Notes: a model not told the origin generated them from the letters alone. Shown: positions 15,069 to 23,251, counted from the stretch's first letter. The stretch: DNA of 64,000 nucleotides from Pontibacter mucosus (GCF_003054055.1 NZ_QBKI01000011.1:62001-126000); one strand, 5' to 3'. Made by a program: numbers and translations.

Positions 15069-15932
15069 ATGAAATTACCTGCTATACAGTTTTATCCGGC
15101 AGACTGGCGCAAAGACCCAGGCATACAGGCCCTAAGTTTTGAGGAGCGCGGCGTGTGGCTGGAGCTGCTTTTCCTCATGCACGAATCAGACAGGAGGGGG
15201 CGGCTTCTGCTGGCTGGCAAACCCATCAGCGAGGAAAGATTAGCAAACATCCTGCATATAGATAAGCAAAAGATAAGCACCATGATAAGCACATTTTTAG
15301 AGCTTGGTGTAGCAAGCTTATGTGAAGAGACAGGAGCCCTGATGAACCGGCGAATGGTGCGCGATGAGGAGCTTATCAGCAAACGGCGTGAAGCTGGCAA
15401 AAAAGGGGGTAATCCTGACTTTAAAAAGGGCGAATCCAACCCGTATTACAATAAAGATAAGCAAGACGACAACCAGGAAGATAACCCGGTAAGCAATCAA
15501 GAGGATAAGCAGGGAGATAACCAAGAAGATAAGCAAACGGATAAGCAAAAGATAACCCCTTCATCTTCATCTTCAGCTTCGACTAATAAAGATAAATACC
15601 AGGCTAAAGCCTGTGAGACTTGGTTTATCAAGAAGTTTAATGAAATCACCGGGAAAGAGCACCGCGTCCTTCCTAAAAAAGTCAAAGCAGCCCTAAAAGC
15701 CCGCATTACAGAGGATGGCTATACCAGCGCTATGTTCATTCAGGCGATTCAAAACTGTATGGCCGACGAGTACCACCGCGAAACCGGGTTGAAACACCTC
15801 ACCCCTGAGTTTATTACCCGGGCCGACAAGCTGGAGAAGTACCTGCACCAGGGCAGCGGGCAGTCGATGTCCATTAAGCCTAAGACCATTTCCTCTGTAG
15901 AGGAACAGCTTGATTATTTCGGGGGAGTTTAA
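15069..15932 (+). CDS. Phage replication initiator-like protein with internal repeats
   Basis: A 287-residue protein. The N terminus (AIQFYPADWRKDPGIQALS) is the DUF1376-like winged-helix domain found in phage replication proteins. Residues 130-163 are a hydrophilic linker of four-residue repeats (DKQD, DNQE, DNPV, SNQE, DKQG, DNQE, DKQT, DKQK). The C-terminal part (about 175-260) looks like a conserved phage replisome-organiser domain (KACETWFIKKFNEITGKEH). The repeats at DNA level resemble origin iterons, as in lambda O. It starts the replication operon, followed by a helicase-type ATPase. Confidence 0.82.
   Translation: MKLPAIQFYPADWRKDPGIQALSFEERGVWLELLFLMHESDRRGRLLLAGKPISEERLANILHIDKQKISTMISTFLELGVASLCEETGALMNRRMVRDEELISKRREAGKKGGNPDFKKGESNPYYNKDKQDDNQEDNPVSNQEDKQGDNQEDKQTDKQKITPSSSSSASTNKDKYQAKACETWFIKKFNEITGKEHRVLPKKVKAALKARITEDGYTSAMFIQAIQNCMADEYHRETGLKHLTPEFITRADKLEKYLHQGSGQSMSIKPKTISSVEEQLDYFGGV
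15261..15558 (+). repeat. Iteron-like GATAAGCA repeats inside the initiator gene, candidate origin
   Basis: Seven exact GATAAGCA copies start at 15261, 15272, 15284, 15456, 15504, 15528 and 15540. GATAACC copies start at 15480, 15516 and 15551, and an inverted GCTTATC lies at 15371-15377. Within 15456-15558 the copies keep 11-12 bp spacing, one helical turn. The first cluster uses two reading frames, so protein repetition alone does not explain it. This is a candidate replication origin. Confidence 0.6.
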
Positions 15933-15951
15933 CCATTAAATTTTTACAGCT

Positions 15952-16323
15952 ATGATACAGCCGAACTATTGGGATTTACCGGAAGAGTTGGAGAACGAGC
16001 GCAAGCTGTCCTATGAGCTTTTTAGTACGCTCTACAATGAGAAAGTGGAGCGGATACAGCGAAACTACAGCCGGGATCTGACCGAAGCGCAGTTTGCACT
16101 AAACAAGAAAGATGAGGAGCTGCTGCTGGCCACCGAGGAGTTTTTAAACGTCCTGCTGCTGCAAATAGACAGGCTCTGCCGGATGAACGCCGGACTGAAT
16201 AAAAACCTGATGGAATCTGTGCAGGACGTGGACAGGCTGATTGAGGGGGGCGTGTTCAAGAACCGCCTGGAGATGCTAGTGGCGAAGTTAAAGCATAGCG
16301 CGGCGGTCCATGAAGGTGCTTAA
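15952..16323 (+). CDS. Coiled-coil protein of the replication block
   Basis: A 123-residue, almost entirely helical protein (KDEELLLATEEFLNVLLLQI). It lies between the initiator-like gene and the DnaB-like ATPase and overlaps the latter by 14 bp. A helicase loader or partner is conceivable from position, but there is no Walker motif and no family match. Confidence 0.68.
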   Translation: MIQPNYWDLPEELENERKLSYELFSTLYNEKVERIQRNYSRDLTEAQFALNKKDEELLLATEEFLNVLLLQIDRLCRMNAGLNKNLMESVQDVDRLIEGGVFKNRLEMLVAKLKHSAAVHEGA

Positions 16324-17386
16324 TCTATCCGAGAAGCTACGGCAGTTTGACCCAGCCAAGCCCGAAAGCGACACCAACAACACCTTGCCAGACAAAGTGC
16401 AATTGAAAGAAATGGTGCGGCGGGCGGGAGATATGGCCGAAAAGATGAAACAGCAGTTCAAACATGGCAAAAGCAGGGGTAAAACGACACGGCTGCCTGA
16501 ATTGGATCCTCATTTTACCTGGAAACAGGGCTTTTTATATGCTATTACAGGCTACCCGCAGAACGGCAAAAGTGAGATGACAAACTTCCTAGCCTTGCTC
16601 AAAGCAAAGTTCGACGGGTGGAAAGTGCTGATGTATTCGCCCGAAAGCTCTCCGATTGACGAACTGTATGATCAATTGGCGCACACGCTGGTAGGGCAAA
16701 GCACGGACCCGAAGTTTAAGAACCAGATGAGCATGCGGGATTATGAAACGGCTATTGACTTTCTGCATCACCATTTCTATGTGATTGATGATGACTTGCT
16801 GGAAGATCACAATATCCTGCCAACGCCCTATAATCTGAGGCAGATTGCTATGGATTTGCATGCAGACAGCAAATTCGAGCTACTGATTAAAGACCCTTGG
16901 AATACGCTCGTGCATGACTTGTCCATTCGGGATGATAAGTACCTGCAAGATGAGCTGAGGCAGGAAAAGCGAATCGCTACCAAGCTGCAGATTCACAACG
17001 TGATTCTGGTGCATCCGAGGGGCGGCATTGAGAAGGGGAAAGACGGCTCACTGCCAGTGCCTACGGATGACCATATCGCCAACGGGGCCATGTGGCGCAA
17101 CAAGTGCGATGTGATTGCCAGCGTGCACCGCCCGAACTACCATCTGGACCGAACCGACCGGGCGGCGCTCTTTGCCTCGCATAAAATTAAGAAGCAGCCA
17201 CTGGTAGGTATCCCGGGAGAGATACACATGCTCTTTAACCCGCGTGAAAACAGGTATTATATCAATGGGCGCTGCCCGCTGGTGACACCAGGGGAGCAGC
17301 CGCCAACGCTTTATCAGGAACTAAGCCAGTTCCCGGCTAGCACCTTTGAAACAGAATCCACTAAACCAATTGATGCACCATTTTAA
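16310..17386 (+). CDS. DnaB/RepA-like RecA-fold ATPase (helicase-type)
   Basis: A 358-residue protein with a RecA-like core. Walker A is GYPQNGKS at residues 81-88; VLMYSPESS, LLIKDPWNTL and NVILVHPRG match the core strands of phage DnaB/TOPRIM-type helicases. It lacks the long N-terminal domain of full DnaB (about 450 residues), so it is closer to the short phage replicative helicases or RepA-like ATPases. The protein ends in PIDAPF, similar to the SSB C-terminal tip. It should unwind DNA at the phage origin together with the product of 15069. Confidence 0.82.
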   Translation: MKVLNLSEKLRQFDPAKPESDTNNTLPDKVQLKEMVRRAGDMAEKMKQQFKHGKSRGKTTRLPELDPHFTWKQGFLYAITGYPQNGKSEMTNFLALLKAKFDGWKVLMYSPESSPIDELYDQLAHTLVGQSTDPKFKNQMSMRDYETAIDFLHHHFYVIDDDLLEDHNILPTPYNLRQIAMDLHADSKFELLIKDPWNTLVHDLSIRDDKYLQDELRQEKRIATKLQIHNVILVHPRGGIEKGKDGSLPVPTDDHIANGAMWRNKCDVIASVHRPNYHLDRTDRAALFASHKIKKQPLVGIPGEIHMLFNPRENRYYINGRCPLVTPGEQPPTLYQELSQFPASTFETESTKPIDAPF

Positions 17387-17397
17387 CATAAACTATC

Positions 17398-18573
17398 ATG
17401 CAACTATCTACCAAACAGCAACTCTTCCTGGACATGGCACTGGAGGGCAAAAACATCTTCCTCAAAGGGAAGGCAGGCACCGGGAAAAGCACCATCACGA
17501 AAATAGCTATAAAAGCCCTGGAAGAGGCAGGCCGAAAAGTGGTAGCCATTGCGCCTACAGGCGTAGCGGCCAACAACATCGGAGGGCAGACCATCCATTC
17601 CATGTTCAGGCTGAATCCCTACGGCGTGCTTGACTTTGAAAGCTGCAATGAGGTGTCCGGCGAAAAGAAGCGGCTGCTAAAAAACATTGACACCATTTTT
17701 ATTGATGAAGTATCCATGTTAAGGCCGGATATTCTGGACGGTATCAACTGGACGCTGCTGAAGAATGGCTGCAAAGGACTGGAGCACTACCAGGTGATAT
17801 TTGTGGGAGACATGAAGCAGTTGCCGCCCATCATCAACGACAACACCAGGGCGGTCCTTTATCAGAACTACGAAGGGGACCGGGTGTTTGACGCGCAGAT
17901 TTACCCGCTGCTAAATGTCACAGTCGTAGAGCTGGATGAGATACTGAGGCAGTCTGACACCGACTTTATCGACGCACTGAACCTGTGCCGCGAGGGACTG
18001 AAAGCACCGTACTTCCGGCAGTTCCTCGGTTCGGCTCCTAATGGCGGCATTGTGCTGGCCCCGCACAACGCCACCGTGGCAGCTTACAACAAGGCCGGGT
18101 TAGCAGCTATCAATAGCGAGCTGATAGAGTTTGAGGCGAAGATACAAGGCAACCTGAAAGCGGATGACTTTAACCTGGAATCTCACATTCAGGTGAAGCA
18201 CGGTGCTAAAATCATGTACCTGGTAAACAGCAAAACAGCCCCTTTGGTGAATGGTACGCTCGGAGAGTTTATAGTGAAGGATAAAAAGTACTTCATCCGG
18301 GCTGAAGGGATAGACTATGCGTTAGAGCCGGTATTCTTTACCAAAAAGGAATATGTTTTCAGCAGAGAAGAAAACAGGCTAAAACTGCAGGAGGTGGGCT
18401 CTATTGAGCAGATGCCCTTCAAATTAGCCTATGCACTTTCTATCCACAAAAGCCAGGGCTTGACCTTCGACGAAGTAACGATAGACCTGCGAAAGCCCTG
18501 TTTCCAGGAAGGGCAGCTTTATGTGGCGCTTTCCAGAGTGAGAACCCCTGAAGGGCTACGGATACTGGCCTAA
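17398..18573 (+). CDS. Pif1/RecD-like SF1B helicase
   Basis: A 391-residue helicase. Motif I is GKAGTGKS at residues 24-31. Further motifs are APTGVAANNIGG (Ia), FIDEVSML (II), VGDMKQLPP (III) and, near the end, KLAYALSIHKSQGLTFDEV and LYVALSRV (V and VI). This is the Pif1/Dda type, 5'-3' translocating helicases that help replication restart or strand exchange. It starts 12 bp after the DnaB-like gene and is probably in the same transcript. Confidence 0.93.
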   Translation: MQLSTKQQLFLDMALEGKNIFLKGKAGTGKSTITKIAIKALEEAGRKVVAIAPTGVAANNIGGQTIHSMFRLNPYGVLDFESCNEVSGEKKRLLKNIDTIFIDEVSMLRPDILDGINWTLLKNGCKGLEHYQVIFVGDMKQLPPIINDNTRAVLYQNYEGDRVFDAQIYPLLNVTVVELDEILRQSDTDFIDALNLCREGLKAPYFRQFLGSAPNGGIVLAPHNATVAAYNKAGLAAINSELIEFEAKIQGNLKADDFNLESHIQVKHGAKIMYLVNSKTAPLVNGTLGEFIVKDKKYFIRAEGIDYALEPVFFTKKEYVFSREENRLKLQEVGSIEQMPFKLAYALSIHKSQGLTFDEVTIDLRKPCFQEGQLYVALSRVRTPEGLRILA

Positions 18574-18578
18574 ACGCC

Positions 18579-18884
18579 ATGCAAAGCAACGAGCACGACT
18601 TTTCAAGCCTCCCGCCGGAGTACATTGCCCTGGCCGTGGAATGGCAGCAGGCGACACCCGAACGCCGGGCACAGATTGAGCAAGAGCAGCGGCAGATGCT
18701 CCAGCCAAAGGCAAGTAAGCCGGTAGTAAAGCCCTATTCTCCCGAATGGGTAAAGGGTATCGTGAAGCACGAGGGGTACACGGCAGAGGATTACCGCCGC
18801 TTTCAGGAAGAGCTAAAGCGCCGGAAGAAAACCGGCCTGGTGCAAATGATGCAGCAACTATTGAAACAGAAATTTAACCGATAA
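18579..18884 (+). CDS. Hypothetical basic helical protein
   Basis: A 101-residue protein with SLPPEYIALAVEWQQATPER at the start and a very basic C terminus (ELKRRKKTGLVQMM). Directly follows the helicase gene. No family recognised; nucleic-acid binding is plausible from charge alone. Confidence 0.62.
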   Translation: MQSNEHDFSSLPPEYIALAVEWQQATPERRAQIEQEQRQMLQPKASKPVVKPYSPEWVKGIVKHEGYTAEDYRRFQEELKRRKKTGLVQMMQQLLKQKFNR

Positions 18885-18887
18885 GAG

Positions 18888-19091
18888 ATGAAAGAAGCCT
18901 TACCCGAGCCCGAAAAGGCACAGATAATCGGAGAGCCGATGGGTGCTCGATACTTCAGCCTGTACAACAACGGAGACTTAAGCGTCCCAGTAGCCGCAAA
19001 TTGCCCGATTGAGAACCTGGAAAGAGCAAAAAGCATTTATGGCGAAAATTTTACAATCAGACTGCATATCACCAAAGAAACATACCCATGA
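18888..19091 (+). CDS. Hypothetical small protein
   Basis: A 67-residue alpha/beta protein (MGARYFSLYNNGDLSVPVAA in the middle). Its stop overlaps the next start in an ATGA junction. No family recognised. Confidence 0.6.
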   Translation: MKEALPEPEKAQIIGEPMGARYFSLYNNGDLSVPVAANCPIENLERAKSIYGENFTIRLHITKETYP

Positions 19092-19285
19092 CCCAACTAG
19101 GTTTATTCGACAATGACGGCTACACGCACTTCCACGCCAGAACAGGCCACCGGATGAAGGTTATCCGAGAGAACGAGCTGGTAGCCACCTGCTACAGCGA
19201 AGTGCCGCAGGTGTACAAGCTGGTGGGGAAGATTAGAGTAAGCCACACGCAGATATGCCTTAAAAGGAACCTGATAAAAATTTAG
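19088..19285 (+). CDS. Hypothetical small protein
   Basis: A 65-residue protein starting MTQLGLFDNDGYTHF. 'LGLF' near the N terminus resembles a clamp-binding motif (QLGLF, residues 3-7, fits the beta-clamp consensus QLxLF), so it could bind the host sliding clamp. Otherwise unrecognised. It is coupled to the upstream gene by an ATGA overlap. Confidence 0.6.
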   Translation: MTQLGLFDNDGYTHFHARTGHRMKVIRENELVATCYSEVPQVYKLVGKIRVSHTQICLKRNLIKI

Positions 19286-19287
19286 CC

Positions 19288-19539
19288 ATGAAAGACAAAA
19301 GCACGATGCACGTCTCCGAGTTCAACCGGCTAAAGCCCAAAGCCAAGGCAAAGGCAGCGCCCGAAAAGAAGGTGCAGTCGGCAAAGGAACTGATGAACAT
19401 CACCACCACGGAGCTAGGCCACCTGATAGACCAGACGCTGCTGAAAGTACCGCAGTACGTGGAATACAGGCCCGAGAAGATTCACTGCTTAGTGAACGGG
19501 ATGGAAGTAGAAATCACCTTTAAAGTCAAGAAGCCATGA
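19288..19539 (+). CDS. Hypothetical basic protein
   Basis: An 83-residue protein with a lysine/alanine-rich N terminus (RLKPKAKAKAAPEKK) and a small C-terminal beta part. Overlaps the next start by 4 bp. No family recognised. Confidence 0.6.
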   Translation: MKDKSTMHVSEFNRLKPKAKAKAAPEKKVQSAKELMNITTTELGHLIDQTLLKVPQYVEYRPEKIHCLVNGMEVEITFKVKKP

Positions 19540-19835
19540 GTCATTTTGAATCAGAAGCCGATTATCAAGCCTACTGCCAGGCAGAGGCCGAAGCACAGGC
19601 GCAAGCCGAATACGAAGCAGGCGAATACGAGTACCTGCAAGCAATGCTCGATGCCAAAGAATATTACCCGTGGGCGCTGCACATCTGTTGGAAAATACTT
19701 GAGAAACCACACCCCGAAGCTGCCAAGTACCTGATGGACGCACACAGGAAATATCAGGAAATGCACGAGAAGGAAGCCGAGCGCCTAAAGCGGGAAAGTG
19801 AGAAACCATCGGAACCTGATGATTTGCCATTTTAA
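19536..19835 (+). CDS. Acidic helical protein with SSB-like C-terminal tip
   Basis: A 99-residue protein, very rich in Ala, Glu and Gln at the start (QAEAEAQAQAEYEAGEYEYL), helical, ending SEPDDLPF. The last residues copy the acidic-hydrophobic tip of bacterial SSB proteins, which recruits helicases, RecO, PriA and exonucleases. No OB fold is visible, so it is not itself an SSB. It may compete for or recruit SSB partners; that is inference. Confidence 0.65.
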   Translation: MSHFESEADYQAYCQAEAEAQAQAEYEAGEYEYLQAMLDAKEYYPWALHICWKILEKPHPEAAKYLMDAHRKYQEMHEKEAERLKRESEKPSEPDDLPF

Positions 19836-19946
19836 GCCCTTTTAAGCGCACCACCTTTCCAGGCGCACAAGTACCCGAAAGTTTCCAGCGCGTTCAATGG
19901 CGCTATCCCAATTCAAGCGAGAAGATAATTTAAACCGATAACACCC

Positions 19947-20123
19947 ATGAGCCACAGCGTAACCAAAATTCTCATCCTGGTAGAACTCGAAGATGGCACC
20001 GTTCGGCAGGTGCTCGCCAGCAAAGAGCAAAAAGAACTAGCCCTGCACTTTCTCAAAGCCGAAACCGGCGCACTCCGGGTAACCGAGGAAGTAGAGCCCT
20101 TTGAATTAACGTTTAAAAAGTAA
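19947..20123 (+). CDS. 58-residue hypothetical protein
   Basis: Short frame from ATG 19947 to TAA 20123, beginning MSHSVTKILILVELEDGTVR. Alternating hydrophobic residues suggest a small beta-alpha-beta fold. Preceded by the A/C-rich leader AACCGATAACACCC. No family recognised. Confidence 0.6.
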   Translation: MSHSVTKILILVELEDGTVRQVLASKEQKELALHFLKAETGALRVTEEVEPFELTFKK

Positions 20124-20129
20124 CACCCC

Positions 20130-20324
20130 ATGAGCAACTTCAACCCCAACACCCTCAAGCCCGGCGATGCGGTCAGAACCGACAGAGGCCAGGCCACTTA
20201 CCTCGAATACCGGCAAGGCATGTTCCGCAACCGCTGCCACCGCGTCCAGCTCCAGAGCGGCGAAACGAGATGGTACACCACCCTGCAGTTGCAGCAATAC
20301 AACCGGGAGGAGGCGACAGTATGA
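20130..20324 (+). CDS. Small beta-rich protein
   Basis: A 64-residue protein with KPGDAVRTDRGQATYLEY, resembling small SH3/KOW-like barrels, and many arginines. Preceded by an A/C-rich leader. Its stop overlaps the next start. No firm family. Confidence 0.6.
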   Translation: MSNFNPNTLKPGDAVRTDRGQATYLEYRQGMFRNRCHRVQLQSGETRWYTTLQLQQYNREEATV

Positions 20325-20560
20325 GTAAGGCCAAAGAGATAGCCCAATGGGTAATCGACAACCGATACCCTAAAAGCGAAAAGGAGAAACTATCAGATAC
20401 AGAGTTGTTTAATGAACTGGTAGATAAGATTGAAGCCGCGCAGTTAGCCACACTAGAAAAAGCAGCAGAGAATGCCAAGCAATTAACAATTGAAGGCGAA
20501 ATGACCGAACGGCAGGTAATTGACAAAGCATCCATCACCAGCAAAGACAATCTGATATGA
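20321..20560 (+). CDS. Hypothetical helical protein
   Basis: I start this at ATG 20321 (MSKAKEIAQWVIDNRYPKSE), which forms an ATGA junction with the upstream stop, instead of 17 codons earlier. The 79-residue product is helical and acidic. Overlaps the next gene start by 4 bp. No family recognised. Confidence 0.62.
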   Translation: MSKAKEIAQWVIDNRYPKSEKEKLSDTELFNELVDKIEAAQLATLEKAAENAKQLTIEGEMTERQVIDKASITSKDNLI

Positions 20561-20934
20561 AAGTCCTCTTAACCAACCCCGGCCTGCTGTATGTGGCAGG
20601 CGCTATCCTGACCTTTGCCATCATCGCTTTAAGCACGCGCGACTGGCAGTATCTGCGGCAAGAGATTTACCCCCTGCTGCTGGTGGTGCTCACCTGGCCC
20701 GGCTTCTGGCTGCTGTATGCTGTCTACCTGCTGTGCATCCTGGGGGACTGGGTAATAGCAGGGCTTAAAAGAGCCATGCGTATCAAGCCCCGGCAACTGT
20801 TTTGCCGCCATGATTTCGAGTTTGCCTACTGGATACCGGAAGAGCACCTGCACGTACACCGATGCCACAAATGCGGCAAGACCCGAGGCTATGAGCTGCT
20901 GGAGGATGGTAGTGAAGGCAAGCTGTTGTTTTAG
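20557..20934 (+). CDS. Membrane protein with DUF1660-like zinc module
   Basis: A 125-residue protein with two hydrophobic spans (about residues 8-28 and 38-68) followed by a cytoplasmic module CRHDF...HRCHKCGKTRGYEL. The C-H...C-x2-C-G pattern resembles the DUF1660 phage module, a small zinc-binding unit. Inner-membrane location is likely; function unknown. Confidence 0.68.
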   Translation: MKVLLTNPGLLYVAGAILTFAIIALSTRDWQYLRQEIYPLLLVVLTWPGFWLLYAVYLLCILGDWVIAGLKRAMRIKPRQLFCRHDFEFAYWIPEEHLHVHRCHKCGKTRGYELLEDGSEGKLLF

Positions 20935-21049
20935 CCGTGGCAGAAATAAGCCAACCCGCACCCCGAAAAGTGCAGGGGAATGAATAGGAATAACAACGGA
21001 CGTTCTGATACTTAAACCAAGAAACACCCACCTTTCAAATCTTAGCAGC

Positions 21050-21277
21050 ATGAAAGCCTTTTACATGATTTACCTCGAAGGTATGAACGCGCCCACCTTC
21101 AAGCACGCCACTTTTGAAAGCGCTGAACAGGAAGCCGAACGCCTCACTTTGCAGACTGGCTATAAAGCCTATATCCTGAAAGCCATTGCCACTGTGGAGC
21201 AAGTAAAGTTCAGCAAGCAGTTCTTAGAGCAAGACCCGCAACAGCATGAACAGTTTAAAGACGATTTGCCCTTTTGA
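21050..21277 (+). CDS. Small protein with SSB-like C-terminal tip
   Basis: A 75-residue protein with an N-terminal beta-alpha-beta layout (MKAFYMIYLEGMNAPTF) and a helical end finishing QFKDDLPF. The DDLPF tip matches the bacterial SSB tail and repeats the ending of the protein at 19536-19835. It is the last gene of the replication block and lies about 55 bp upstream of the next promoter box. Function unknown. Confidence 0.65.
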   Translation: MKAFYMIYLEGMNAPTFKHATFESAEQEAERLTLQTGYKAYILKAIATVEQVKFSKQFLEQDPQQHEQFKDDLPF

Positions 21278-21331
21278 GCCGCAAGGTTAAATTCTCCTAA
21301 CACAGGCTATACGAGTTTATCGAATTTTCCG

Positions 21332-21339
21332 TATATTAG
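21332..21339 (+). promoter_or_regulatory. TATATTAG promoter box upstream of the packaging block
   Basis: CCG followed by TATATTAG, the same 11 bases as at 47161-47171 and, on the other strand, 29657-29667. It is likely the -7 element for the methyltransferase and terminase genes. No clear -33 TTTG is seen at the right distance. Confidence 0.5.
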
Positions 21340-21363
21340 CCGAATAGGGATTAATGGTTTACC

Positions 21364-21390
21364 GCCAGCCGGGCAAGACGTTCGGCTGGC
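21364..21390 (+). other. Hairpin in the leader of the ParB-methyltransferase gene
   Basis: GCCAGCCG and CGGCTGGC form an 8-bp perfect stem around an 11-base loop, followed by TTTA. It lies after the promoter box and 19 bp before the gene start, so it could be an attenuator or a leader structure; the T run is too short for a standard terminator. Confidence 0.45.
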
Positions 21391-21409
21391 TTTACCTGTT
21401 CAACACCAC

Positions 21410-22699
21410 ATGCAAGCACCTTCCATCACGATTGTATCCAAGCCCATCGCTGCCTTAATCGAGGCCGAGTACAACCCGCGCACCATCACCGACCGCCAGT
21501 TTGACCAGCTAAAGGATAGCCTTAAACGCTTCGGCTTTGTGGACCCGGTATTGGTGAACATGCACCCGGACCGCGAGCACATCATCATCGGCGGGCACAT
21601 GCGCACCAAAGCAGCAGAGGCACTGGGCTATACTGAAGTGCCCTGCGTGGAACTCAGCCTTACCCTGGAGCAGGAGAAGGAACTGAACATCCGTTTAAAC
21701 AAGTCCGGGGGTTCGTTTGACTTCGACATGCTGGCCAACTACTTTGAGAAAGACGACCTGAAGGAATGGGGTTTTGAGGATTGGGAGTTTGGCGAAACGG
21801 AGGATGTAACCGAACTGGAGCCTGCCGAAGAAGGGGAGGTGAACCTGGACCCGCCCAAAGAGCCGATAACGGTGCTGGGGGATTTGTATGAACTGAACGG
21901 GCATAGAGTGCTGTGTGGTGATAGCACGGATTCTGATATTTGGGGGAAGCTGGATATATCTAGCCCATCCATGACATTTACTAGTCCTCCTTATGGAGTT
22001 GGCGATAATGCTAAACTACGAGACCATTATGAACCAGGGAAAGAGGACAGAAAGTCACTTTATGCTACACATGAAGACAACCCAGACACATGGAGCGAAT
22101 TAATGCTGGATTGGACGGCAATGGCTGTCTCACATACAGATGTGGTAGTGTGCAATGTGCAAATGTTAGCAAACAATAAACGCACCTTAGTGGATTGGAT
22201 TTCTGAATACCAAAGCCATCTAATAGATATTGCAGTATGGGACAAAGGGCATGGAGCGCCGCAAATGCAGTCTGGCGTTCTAACAAATGCCTTTGAGTGG
22301 ATGATATTATTGTCGGGTTCAGAAAATGCAAGCCGTAAGATACCATTGGCAAATTTCCACGGCACAATATCCAATATTGTGAGAGTTTCACCACATGGGA
22401 AGAATGAATTTGCAAGTGTGCATCGTGCCGTATATCCGATTGAATTGGTGGAGTGGGGTATAATATTATGTGATGAAGCTAAAACAATAGTAGACCCATT
22501 TGGTGGTACCGGCACAACGCTAATAGCGGCTGAAAAACACGGTAAAGCTGCAAGGTTGATAGAACTAGACCCGCTTTATACAGATGTGATCATTCGCCGC
22601 TGGGTCAAATACATGCAGGACAACAATCGCCCCTATACCGTTAAGCGCAACGGGGAGCAACTTTCTGCACAAGAAATAGATAATTACTTCGCCAATTAA
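21410..22699 (+). CDS. ParB-like/DNA methyltransferase fusion
   Basis: A 429-residue protein. Residues 5-100 are a ParB/Srx-like domain (YNPRTITDRQFDQLKDSLKR, then IIGGHMRTKAAEALG). Residues 155-400 are an amino-methyltransferase: SPPY at 192-195 is catalytic motif IV and DPFGGTGTT at 362-370 is the SAM-binding motif I, the order of beta-class N4/N6 enzymes. It would methylate phage DNA, perhaps against restriction. Such fusions commonly sit just before terminase genes. The methyltransferase core (about 21935-22570) is much more AT-rich than its flanks, as if swapped by recombination. Confidence 0.92.
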   Translation: MQAPSITIVSKPIAALIEAEYNPRTITDRQFDQLKDSLKRFGFVDPVLVNMHPDREHIIIGGHMRTKAAEALGYTEVPCVELSLTLEQEKELNIRLNKSGGSFDFDMLANYFEKDDLKEWGFEDWEFGETEDVTELEPAEEGEVNLDPPKEPITVLGDLYELNGHRVLCGDSTDSDIWGKLDISSPSMTFTSPPYGVGDNAKLRDHYEPGKEDRKSLYATHEDNPDTWSELMLDWTAMAVSHTDVVVCNVQMLANNKRTLVDWISEYQSHLIDIAVWDKGHGAPQMQSGVLTNAFEWMILLSGSENASRKIPLANFHGTISNIVRVSPHGKNEFASVHRAVYPIELVEWGIILCDEAKTIVDPFGGTGTTLIAAEKHGKAARLIELDPLYTDVIIRRWVKYMQDNNRPYTVKRNGEQLSAQEIDNYFAN

Positions 22700-22726
22700 G
22701 CTATACATAAGCAGTTAGACAATCCA

Positions 22727-23251
22727 ATGGCAGCAGTACGCAAGAAACACGAGCAGGAGCGGGACCGCAACATAGTAGCCGAATACTATGTGAAGGGCTA
22801 TTCCACGCGGGCCATTGCGCAGATTATCGCAGACAAGGTGGGGGGAGGGTACACGCTCAACCATAACACCGTGTCTAACGATGTGAAGTATTTGCTTAAA
22901 CAGTGGCAGAATGAGCGCATCAACGACATCAACGAGCAGAAGGTACTCGAACTCTCCAAGCTCGACAAACTGGAGCAGACCTACTGGCAGGCATGGGAGA
23001 AATCCATCGAAGACCATAAAAAGAGCAGCAAGAAGCTAAAGGGCAAAGGCGACAAGCCGGACTACAAGGAAATGACGGAAACCGAGGTGGTGGCCTATGG
23101 CAACCCGGCTTACCTGGCCGGCATTGAACGGTGCATAGACAAACGCTGCAAGATACTCGGTATAGATGCCCCGCAGAAGCATGATATTACCACCGGGGGC
23201 AAGCCGTTCCAGGGTTTTAACTTTTTACCAGATGCCCAGCCCAACCCCTAA
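22727..23251 (+). CDS. terS: Terminase small subunit
   Basis: A 174-residue protein with an N-terminal helix-turn-helix (YYVKGYSTRAIAQIIADKV) and a central coiled-coil-like region, followed by an acidic and basic mix. That layout, and its position directly before TerL with a 20-bp overlap, identify the DNA-recognition subunit of the packaging motor. The NPAYLAGIERCIDKRCKILG segment near residue 130 is usual in this TerS type. Confidence 0.85.
   Translation: MAAVRKKHEQERDRNIVAEYYVKGYSTRAIAQIIADKVGGGYTLNHNTVSNDVKYLLKQWQNERINDINEQKVLELSKLDKLEQTYWQAWEKSIEDHKKSSKKLKGKGDKPDYKEMTETEVVAYGNPAYLAGIERCIDKRCKILGIDAPQKHDITTGGKPFQGFNFLPDAQPNP

Noticed and set aside
15451..15560. CRISPR array
   Set aside because: The repeats are 11-12 bp with no spacers and lie within a coding frame; iterons fit better. 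No CRISPR-like array was seen elsewhere in the window.
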